This document shows positions 18,039 through 26,200 of a stretch of 34,783 nucleotides of DNA, piece after piece; positions within the stretch are counted from its first letter, which is position 1, and the number at the start of each line of letters is the position of its first letter. Source of the DNA: Planctomycetota bacterium. Its GTDB lineage: Bacteria > Planctomycetota > Planctomycetia > Gemmatales > Gemmataceae. The notes beneath the pieces were generated by a model. The model was not told the DNA's origin. It made no database searches and was given only the letters and a program-made list of their open reading frames with translations. The stretch lies in NCBI GenBank assembly GCA_016872595.1, contig VGZJ01000029.1:1-34783 (forward strand), given 5' to 3'. The position numbers and the translations under genes are program-made.

Positions 18039-18134
18039 GTGCTCGTAGTGACCCGCTTCAGCGGGTCTTCGCCCGGTAAGCGCCCGCGAAGATCGCTGGC
18101 CCCGCGACCCGCTGAAGCGGGTCACTACGAACAC
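18039..18134. repeat. REPIN-like palindromic element (family C, copy 2)
   Basis: 29-bp inverted arms (18039-18067 and 18106-18134) with one mismatch and a 38-bp spacer. The cores are the same as in copy 1 (ACCCGCTTCAGCGGGT and its reverse complement), and GCGAAG occupies the same spacer position in both. It lies within the operon, 25 bp upstream of the prenyltransferase-repeat start codon. Confidence 0.87.
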
Positions 18135-18167
18135 GATCACTACGAACACGAGCACCACGAACACGAG
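18123..18167. repeat. 15-bp tandem repeat, three copies
   Basis: CACTACGAACACGAT (18123-18137), CACTACGAACACGAG (18138-18152) and CACCACGAACACGAG (18153-18167). The first copy overlaps the end of element C copy 2, so the array probably grew by slippage from the element's end. Confidence 0.85.
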
Positions 18168-18180
18168 CTTCGCCGCGCGC

Positions 18181-19023
18181 TCACTTCCGCGGTTGGCCCT
18201 TTTCCGACAGCGACGAGTAGTACAGTTTCAGCAGCTCCGCGTACTTGGGCATCACGTCTTCCTTGTAGTACTGCGTCATCTGCTGGCGGAGCTTGTCGGG
18301 CAGGTGGCCCCACACTTCCTTCGCCACGTCGTCGTTGACCGGGAGCGAGCCGGCCGGCTTGCCGCCCTTGCCGTCCGGGTTGCCGGCGTTGGCCCCCGGT
18401 TGACCCTTCGTGTCCTTCGGCTCCGCGGGCTTCTTGTCCGGGCCGGGCTTCGGGTCCGGCTTGGGGTCGCCCTGATCCTTCTTGCCGTCGTCCATCGGCT
18501 GGTCCATACGCGGCTTGCGCATCGGGCCGCCCATCGGCATCGGCGGCGGGTCGTTCATCCCGGTCATCGGCATCCCGTCCTTGCCCATCCCCATGCCCAT
18601 CTTGTCCTTGGGCATGTCGCCCATCATCGGCGGCGGCATGTCCTTCATCATCGGGTCTTTGTTCTTGTCCTTCTCCTTGTCTTTATCCTTGTTCTGGTCG
18701 GGCTTGGGCGGGGGCGGGTTCTCTTGGCGGTTGATCAGCGCGTCGATGTCCTTGAGAATCCGGTCCTGTGTGCCGCGCGTGTCGGTGCCGGCGTCCTTCT
18801 TTTCGAGGCGGTCGCCGACGTCCTTCGAGTTCTTGATGATGCGCTCGACCACGGCGGCCGGGTCTTCGGCCTTCGCGGGGGCATCGGGCGCGGGGGCCGG
18901 GTCGCGGGTCCCGTCCGGGCGGATGGGCCGCGGGGCCGGCGCGACCGGGAGCTGCGCGCGGGCGGCTTCGCCGGCCGGCCCGACCACGGCCGCGGCGAAC
19001 AGCATCAGGGAAGCGGCGCGCAT
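18181..19023 (-). CDS. Exported, disordered Pro/Lys/Met-rich protein
   Basis: 280 residues: signal peptide (about 1-23), a short helical part with VVERIIKNSKDVGDRLEKKD, a long low-complexity middle rich in Pro, Lys, Asp, Met and Gly (for example MGMGMGKDGMPMTGMNDPPP), and a conserved-looking C-terminus, VWGHLPDKLRQQMTQYYKED. I recognise the tail as typical of genes in planctomycete BatA clusters, but no function is known. Its ATG shares a base with the TAA of the upstream 1362-residue gene (TAATG), so the two are translationally coupled. Confidence 0.75.
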   Translation of the reverse strand: MRAASLMLFAAAVVGPAGEAARAQLPVAPAPRPIRPDGTRDPAPAPDAPAKAEDPAAVVERIIKNSKDVGDRLEKKDAGTDTRGTQDRILKDIDALINRQENPPPPKPDQNKDKDKEKDKNKDPMMKDMPPPMMGDMPKDKMGMGMGKDGMPMTGMNDPPPMPMGGPMRKPRMDQPMDDGKKDQGDPKPDPKPGPDKKPAEPKDTKGQPGANAGNPDGKGGKPAGSLPVNDDVAKEVWGHLPDKLRQQMTQYYKEDVMPKYAELLKLYYSSLSEKGQPRK

Positions 19024-22000
19024 TACGGGTTCTCCTTCGCCGGGTTCATTTCTTTGGGCGGCGCGGGCGGCATCTCGTTCTTCGCGTCCTTCTTGTCCTT
19101 ATCGAACAACTGTGCCATCTTCTCGAACAGTTCGGTGATCTCGCGCTGGGCGTCTTCGAGTTCCTTCAACTCGGCCTTCTCGTCGTTGGTCAGTTTAGTA
19201 ACGTCCGGGTGGTCCTTGGCGAACTGCGCCGTGCGCTCGTTCAGTTCGGCTTGCAGCGCGCGCAGCACCTTTAGTTGCGCGAGAGGCGGGATGACGTCTT
19301 GCTGGCCGCCGCCGGCCCCGCCGGGGTTCGCGCCGGGGTTGTTCCCGCCGCCGGGGTTCGGTCCCTTGTTGCCGGTGCCCGCGTTCGGCCCCTTCTTCGG
19401 GTCGTCCGGCTTGAGCGCGTCGGCGAGTTGTTCGAGTCGGCGCAGGGCGAGTTCCATCGGGCGCAGCACCTTGCGGTCCGAGTTCGCTTCGAGTTCGGGG
19501 TCGAACGCGCCGAGGTCGGCGCTGTCGCACCGGGCCTTCACGCGCTCGCACGCGAGGTCGATGGCCGCGGCCGAGTCGCGCAGCAGCCGCGCCAACACCG
19601 GCAGCGGGGCGAACTCGGTTTCGCCCAGCTTGCGCACCTCGACGGCGATTTCCTTCTCGCGTACCGATTCGAGGTCGGAGTAGCTGGTGAGCAGCGCGCG
19701 GTCCCAGCCCTTCGCGCGGGCGACCTCGGCGTGAACGCGCTTGGCCTCCGCGACCGCGGCCCGCTGGCGCTCGATGAGCGCCTTCACCTGATCGGCGAGC
19801 TTGCGGCGCTTCTCGTCGGAAAGCTGCCGCCCGGCCTGCGCCGCCGCGGTGTCGAGGCGGTCGCGGGCCGCGTCGAGTTTCTCCACGGCGTCGGCCTGCG
19901 CGCGGTTGGGGTTCATTCCCTTTTCGAGGTCGTCGCGCGCGGCCTCCATGCGGTCGAGGGCCGTGCGGGTGTCGCGGGCCGCGTCGTCGGCCCGGTCGCG
20001 GGTCAACTTCTGGAGCAGTTCGCGCCCGCGCTCGATCAACTGATCCTGTTCCTTTGCCAGCTCTTTCAGTGCGTCCTGCCGCTTCTGCGGGTCGGTGATC
20101 TTGGCCGCGGCCTCGGCCCGCTTGCGCAGTTCCTCTTGCGCGTTCGCGAGCGCGTCGAGTTGGTCGGCCGCGCCTTTGAGGGCTTTGGGTTTCTTGGCGA
20201 GTTCCGGGGCCGCGTCCGGGTCGGTCTCGGCGAGCGCCCCGGCCAGCCCGTCGAGGCGCTTGACCGCGCCGCGCATGAGGTCGCCGGCGGCGCTCTGCTG
20301 GTTCTTGCGGAGTCGGTCGGCGGCGCGGCGCAGGTCGGCCGGGAGGTCGTCGCCCTCGGCCGCGGTGATGCCCTTGCGGAGCGCGGCGGCCTCGGCCGCG
20401 GCGCGGTCGGCCTGCGCCCGCAGGTCGGCGGCGGTCGCGGCGGCGCCGTCCGCTTGTGCGGCCAGCGCCGACTTCTCGACCGGGTTGGTCGTGTCCGCGG
20501 CCCGCAGCCGCAGTTCCGTGGCTTGCGCGTCCTTCGCGTCGGCTTGCGCGCGCAGGTCGGCGACTTGCGTGTCCTTCGCCCCGGCCAGCTTCGCGGCCCG
20601 CGCGATCAGCTCGCTCGCTTGGGTCGCGGCTTGGTCGGCCTTGTCCGCGGCCCGGTCCAGTTCGCGCTGCTCGGCCTCGGTCGGCTTCAGCTTCCCTTCT
20701 TTCACGAGTTCCTTGAGGCGCTCGTTGGCCGCGAGCTGGCGCAGGATCGAGTCGCGCAGCGCGCGGGCCTCGCCGCGGATCTCGCCGGCCCCGCCCCACT
20801 GCGACAGCAGGTCGAGGAGCGCGGTCGCGGTGTCTTCGACGTTCTTCTGGTGCCGCGCGGTGCGCCGCAAGTGGTCCGCGAGCGGCCCCTCCTGACCGGG
20901 TTGCGGGGGCTGGCTGGCGAGCTGCTTGGCGTCGGCGAGGTGCTGCTCCGCGGTGCCGAGGTCGCGGTCCGCGGTACGGCCCAGCTCGGTGGCGACCACG
21001 TCCACGCGGTCGGTGGTGGGCGACTTCGGCAGCCCGTTGGCGGCGACCGTGGCGCGGAGCAACTCGGCCCGCGCGCGGAGGCCGTCGCGGGCGTCGCCCA
21101 CTTTGCCGCGCACCTGCTTCTGAATCTGTTCGGCGGCGACGAGCTTGTCGCGGTCGGCCGCGGAGACCGCGCCGCCCGGCAGCGGGGCCACGTCGAGCAC
21201 TTTCTGTTTGGCCTCGCGCTGCTGCTCGCGCAGGCGCACGAGTTCGGGGCGGAACCCGGCCAGTTCCTTTTGCAGCCACGCCTCGATGGCCTCCGCGGAC
21301 GCGACGCGAACCTCCATCTCCGCGACGCTGCGGCCCGGCCCCTTGAGCGCGTTCACGTCGTCCCAGTCGTCGGCCGCCGCGCGGACGATGAGCAGGTCGC
21401 CCTCGCGCACGGGGGTGCCGTCGTCGCGCAGGAACGCGGCCACCGGCACCGTGCGGGCCACCTCGACGACGGGCGACTGCGGCAGGTGCGCGACCGGGGC
21501 CGCGCCGGTCAGCCCCGCGATCGCGGGCACCGACACGTTCGGCACGCGGCTCAGGAACAGCCGCTGCGCGCGGCCGTCGCGCCCGACGCGGTACTCGATG
21601 AACGTGTCGCGCACGCCGTACAGTTGGTTGTCCGTCGCGGTCGCGCGCACGGTCAGGCTCGCGGTCGGCGTCAGAACGGGCGGGTCGAACCCCGGCTGCG
21701 GGCGCACCAGCGTGACCACCGGCACCGGGTCGGCGGTCAGCAGAATCTTGACGTGGACTGTACCCGTCAGCCCGGTTTCGTCGGTCAGCTTCAGCGCGTA
21801 GGTCGTGGGCTGACCGTCGGCGCGGCGCAGGGTCGGGAGGAAGTCGGCGCTGAGCCGCGTGCCGTCGCCGGAGATCGTCACCGGGATGTCGGCGGCGACG
21901 CGGTCGGCCAGCCCTTGCGCCGCGATTGCGGCGATGGGGTCGGCGTGGGCGAGGAACGCGAGCGGGGCCGCGCTCAGCACCGCGCTGCGGTCGTCGGTCG

Positions 22001-23111
22001 GCACGAGGACGGCCGCGCTCACTTTCACGTCGGTGGCGGCGCGGAACTTCAGCACCGTGCCGGTCGGCACCTCGATGACGGCCGCGCCCGCCGCGAGTTC
22101 GCCGGGCGCGATGTTCGTGTACGCGGGCGGCGTGGCGTGGAACTGCGGCGACGGGCGGCCGTCGAGCGGCACCAACCGCGGCGGCGGCACGACGGTGACT
22201 TCGAGCCAGTCGGTCTCGGCGTCGTTGGCGAGGACGCGCACGGCGAACGAACTGGACACCCGCGCCGGGTCGAACCGCACGGTGACGACGGCCGCGCCCT
22301 CGTGCCGCGGGTCGGAACTGGCGGCGAGCGGGAACGCCTCTTCGGATTCGGTGCCGCCGTGGACGCGGACCTGCACGCGGGCGGGACCGACCAAGTGGCC
22401 GCGCACCGCGAACCTCAGCTCGAACGGCTCGCCCTTCGCGACGCGCGCCGGGAACTGTTCGGGCGACAGTACCGCGATCCGGGTCTTGGTGGGCCACGGG
22501 TGCGCGCCGAACGGGTCGGCGATGCGGGCCACCACGGTCGCGGCCCGCGCGCTGTTCCACAGGCTCAGGGGCACGGCCACGGCGAGCGCGGCGAAGCACA
22601 GCCAGAACGCGCGCCAGCACCGGCCGGTGGGCACGATGCTGTCGAGCGGGACGCGCCCGGCCTTGCGCTCGGCGACGCGCACCGCGGTGGCCGTGAGCCG
22701 GTTCGACACGCCCTTCGGGCGCGGCGGGCGCAGGTCGCCGGCCGCGGCCTCGTCGCTGGTGCCGAGGAACGACACCGCGGACGCGAGTGCGTCGTTGAGC
22801 AGCGGGAAGCGGTCCTCCAGTTCGAGCGCAACCGAGAGCGCGTCGGTGCGGTAACGGAACGCGCGCGCGACGCCCCGCGCCCACACGACGCCGCACGACA
22901 CGAGGAGCAGGACGAGTACGAGAGCGCGGGCGAGCGGGCCGAGGTGCAGGGCGGCGTCGAGGATGCCGGCGACCGTGACGATGCCAACGGCCGTGGCGAC
23001 GAGCGCGAACACCCCGGCCGCGACCGCGACCCGCTTGCGCGCGCGGCCGAGGTCCGCGAGCTGATCCGGGAGCGCCTCGCGCTCGGTCGGCGGGCGCAAC
23101 AGCAGGGCCAT
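19023..23111 (-). CDS. Large membrane-anchored coiled-coil protein (DUF4175-like)
   Basis: 1362 residues. Two membrane helices near the N-terminus (about 28-50 and 61-78), a third at about 164-184, then a large beta-rich extracytoplasmic region (about 185-560) and a long charged coiled coil rich in Ala, Asp, Glu, Lys and Arg up to about residue 1230. The tail is Pro/Gly/Asn-rich (GNKGPNPGGGNNPGANPGG), then a helical segment. The layout resembles DUF4175 proteins. It sits between the BatA/VWA gene and the exported protein, so it is probably a scaffold of the same envelope complex. 92 bp separate it from the upstream stop, and it is translationally coupled to the next gene. Confidence 0.7.
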   Translation of the reverse strand: MALLLRPPTEREALPDQLADLGRARKRVAVAAGVFALVATAVGIVTVAGILDAALHLGPLARALVLVLLLVSCGVVWARGVARAFRYRTDALSVALELEDRFPLLNDALASAVSFLGTSDEAAAGDLRPPRPKGVSNRLTATAVRVAERKAGRVPLDSIVPTGRCWRAFWLCFAALAVAVPLSLWNSARAATVVARIADPFGAHPWPTKTRIAVLSPEQFPARVAKGEPFELRFAVRGHLVGPARVQVRVHGGTESEEAFPLAASSDPRHEGAAVVTVRFDPARVSSSFAVRVLANDAETDWLEVTVVPPPRLVPLDGRPSPQFHATPPAYTNIAPGELAAGAAVIEVPTGTVLKFRAATDVKVSAAVLVPTDDRSAVLSAAPLAFLAHADPIAAIAAQGLADRVAADIPVTISGDGTRLSADFLPTLRRADGQPTTYALKLTDETGLTGTVHVKILLTADPVPVVTLVRPQPGFDPPVLTPTASLTVRATATDNQLYGVRDTFIEYRVGRDGRAQRLFLSRVPNVSVPAIAGLTGAAPVAHLPQSPVVEVARTVPVAAFLRDDGTPVREGDLLIVRAAADDWDDVNALKGPGRSVAEMEVRVASAEAIEAWLQKELAGFRPELVRLREQQREAKQKVLDVAPLPGGAVSAADRDKLVAAEQIQKQVRGKVGDARDGLRARAELLRATVAANGLPKSPTTDRVDVVATELGRTADRDLGTAEQHLADAKQLASQPPQPGQEGPLADHLRRTARHQKNVEDTATALLDLLSQWGGAGEIRGEARALRDSILRQLAANERLKELVKEGKLKPTEAEQRELDRAADKADQAATQASELIARAAKLAGAKDTQVADLRAQADAKDAQATELRLRAADTTNPVEKSALAAQADGAAATAADLRAQADRAAAEAAALRKGITAAEGDDLPADLRRAADRLRKNQQSAAGDLMRGAVKRLDGLAGALAETDPDAAPELAKKPKALKGAADQLDALANAQEELRKRAEAAAKITDPQKRQDALKELAKEQDQLIERGRELLQKLTRDRADDAARDTRTALDRMEAARDDLEKGMNPNRAQADAVEKLDAARDRLDTAAAQAGRQLSDEKRRKLADQVKALIERQRAAVAEAKRVHAEVARAKGWDRALLTSYSDLESVREKEIAVEVRKLGETEFAPLPVLARLLRDSAAAIDLACERVKARCDSADLGAFDPELEANSDRKVLRPMELALRRLEQLADALKPDDPKKGPNAGTGNKGPNPGGGNNPGANPGGAGGGQQDVIPPLAQLKVLRALQAELNERTAQFAKDHPDVTKLTNDEKAELKELEDAQREITELFEKMAQLFDKDKKDAKNEMPPAPPKEMNPAKENP

Positions 23112-23203
23112 GCGAACGCACTCCGTTGTTACAACTCGCGAAGCCGCAAGCGGCTCCCGTTATTCGACGCCGCGGCGCGGGCCGCGGTTTGTGTAACGCC
23201 CCA

Positions 23204-26200
23204 TCATAACAGCCGCTCGCGCTTCCGCAAAAGCCACTCGCCCAACAACAACACGATCAGCAGGCCGTACACCGCGGGCTGGTTCCACAGCGGCACCGGC
23301 GAGCACGGCTGGTTCAGCGGCACGCGCTGGAGGTTCTTCAGGTCGTTGAACACGTCGGTCGCGTTCGCCAGCGTGTAGAACTCGCCGCCGGAAATCTTGG
23401 CGGCGGCCACGAGGTCGGCGCGGTTCATTTCGGTGCGCTCGCGCTCGCTCATAGGCGGCAGCACGCGGGCCGTGGCCCACGGCCGGCCACCCGGCACTTC
23501 GGGGTCGATCATCTCGAACCGGTACTCGCCCTCCGGGGCGCGCGGGAGCGTGGCCTCGAACTGGACCGCGGCGGCGTCCGGGGTGCGGTTCAGCACCAGC
23601 GTCGCGGTCTCGGTCGCGCCGGGGCCGGGCGTGCCGTCCGGCTTCGCGAGCGGCGCGCGCGTTACCGACACGCGCACCGGCGCGCCGCCCGCCGGCGCGG
23701 GCGCTTCGATCGGGTACCGCACCTGCACCGTCACCCGCTCGCCGCGGCGGAACTCGGTCTTGGGCAGCACGTGCAGTTCCGGCCGGCGCGCGCGCGACCG
23801 CGACAGCACGCGCACGGCCTGCATCCAGAAGCGGTCGAAGTGCTCCTCGTCCGACCGGAACCGCCAGCGCCACGTGTCGTCGAACCCGAAGAACAGCACC
23901 GGCCCGGCCCCGGCGAACTGCTGGATCACGAGCGGGTGGTTCTCGTTCGGCCCGCCGCCCTCGGCCGGCCGCGTCGGGTGCGTGACGAGTACGTTGGTGA
24001 GCGGCTTCCGCCGGTAGCCCTTCGCGTACCAGAACAGCGGGCGCAGGTTGCCCCAGACGCGCGCGGACTCGGCCTCGTTCGACGAGAACCGGAACAGCGG
24101 GTGGATGCGGCCGGCGGGCGTCAGCTTCGGCTGGTACTCCTCGGTGAGGGGCGTTTCCTCTGGGGCGCGGGCGACCATCGGCGCGTCGCTCGGCACCACG
24201 GGCAGCACGTCGGCCAACGGCGTGTCGGCGTAGGCGGCCGGCGTGCCGTGCTCGCCGCTGAGGAACAGCAGTCCTCCGCCCTTCTGCTTGACGAAGTCCG
24301 CGAGGTCGCGGAGCGCCTGCCCGGACTTGGGAACCTGCTTCGGGTCCACGTCGCCCAGAATCACCGCGTCGAACCCGAACAGTTCCGTGCGGTTCGGGAA
24401 CTCTTCGCCGAACGCGGAGCGGTCGGTCCCGGCCCAGCCCTTCGCCGCGTCGAGCAGCAGCACCTTCACCTCGACCGCCTTGCCGCCGATGGACTTGTCG
24501 GACTCGCGCTCCAGCATCACCTTCACGAACCGCCAGTCGTAGCGCGGGTAGCCCTCGACGTACAGCACCCGGATCTTGCGCGAGTCCGTGACCAGTACGG
24601 TGCGCTCGATCTGGTTGTTGCGCAGGTTGGTCTCGCCGGGCGCGCCGGGCACGACGAGGACGAAGGTTTTCTCGCCGGCCTCGGTGGGCGTGTAGCCGAT
24701 GGCGACGGGCACCGGGTTGCCGGTCGGGTCCGCGGTCACGGTCGTTTGGCCGCGGTCCTCGAGCTTGCCGCCGGGCACCTTCTCCTTGAGGAACACCGTG
24801 ACCGGGCCGGCGGACACGTCGCCGTGCGCGGTCAACCGGGCTTCGAACGCGATCCGGTCGCCGCGGCCCACCACGTCTTCGGACTGCGGGTCCGTCAGCG
24901 CGAGGTCGGGCGTCTCCCACGTGTCGCCCACGCCGACGAGGAACAGAGGCACGCCGTCGAGCGACGCGGCGCGCGCGGCCCGCGGCAGGTCGGTGCCGCC
25001 GGTCGTCACCCCGTCGGTGAACATGATGATGGCCGCGAGCGGGCTGCCGCGGAACGCCTTCAGCACGGCCTCGACGCCGTCGCCCAAGTGCGACGACTCG
25101 CCCTCCGGCTTCAGGCCGGTGACGGCCGCGCGCCCGCTCTCGAGTTGCGATTCCTCGTCGATGGCCGTGAGCTGGCGCGTCTGGGCATCGACCGCGTACA
25201 GGTGAACCTTGACCTGCTTTTCGCGCAGCAGCTTGTCGAGCCAGTCGGCGTCCTTCCGCGTGAGCAGCAGTTGCGCGAGCTTCAGCCGGTTCGCCTCGGA
25301 CAGGTTCGACGCGCCGACCAGTTCTTCGGCCTTCGCGCGCACCGCGGGGTCTTTGAACTCGTCCACGCGGGCCATGCTCGCGGACGTGTCGAGCAGGATC
25401 ACGACTTCTGGTAAGCCCTCACGGTCGAACGCGAGCCGCAGTTGGCCCAGCAGTACGAAGAGCGCGAGCAGAAACACCGACGTGCGGAGCAGGGCGGGCA
25501 CGAACAGCCGCCCGAACCCGCCGGCGGCGCGGCGCTCGGCCCAGTACGCCCCGACCGTGAGCGCGACGCACACGAGCGCGAGCGCGAGAACCACGCGCCG
25601 GTACGTCACGATGTTGCGGAAGAACGCGGGGAACGTGTCGAGCCGCCACTTGGTGCCCTCGCCGGGCGCGGCGGCGGGCACGCCGGCGGCGGTCTCGATG
25701 GCGGCGCGCGTGTCGTGCGGGAGGAACCCCAGCGGGTTCCCGGTGCGGTCGGCGTGAACCACCGTGAACAGTACGAGCGCCGCGAGCGCCAGCGGCAGGA
25801 GCGCGGCCAGCGTGCCGAGCGCGCGCCACAGCCGGCGCGCGCCGGCGGGCTTGGCCGGCGCGCCCCCCGCCGCGCCCGAGCGCGCCGGGCCGAACTGCCA
25901 CGCGATCAGCAACTCGCTCATCAGGATCAGCACCGCGAGCAGCACCGCGACCCGCGCCAGCAGCGGCCCGTGCGGCTTCGGTTGCGTGGTGACATCGGCC
26001 CCGCTCGCGCTGGTCGGCTTCACGTCGGCCGCGTCGCCAACGATCTGCACCGGGCCGACCGTCTTGAACGCTTCCGGCTTGAGCTGCGACAGGTCGGACT
26101 CGTTCGCGCCGCCGGGCACGAACTCGGCCACGTTGACAGCGAACACGCGGTCGCGCGCCCCGTTCAGCCCCATGCGATACAGACCGCTGAGCGCGGTGTG

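Noticed and set aside
16772-18134. Insertion sequence ends around the prenyltransferase-repeat gene
   Set aside because: The two elements are complete palindromic units, not terminal repeats of one transposon, and the enclosed gene is not a transposase.
18015-18164. N-terminal extension of the prenyltransferase-repeat protein (MFVVLVFVVIVFVV...)
   Set aside because: It is a translation of the tandem and palindromic repeats; the Tat signal at the ATG at 18014 is the true start.
23141-23156. Small hairpin AGCCGC-AA-GCGGCT as a terminator
   Set aside because: A 2-nt loop is too tight, there is no T-tract, and it lies within an operon.
19275-23378. A 1367-codon plus-strand open frame
   Set aside because: It is the antisense shadow of the 1362-residue minus-strand gene; its composition (Arg/Gly/Val-rich, no domain) is typical of third-position GC bias and it crosses a gene boundary.
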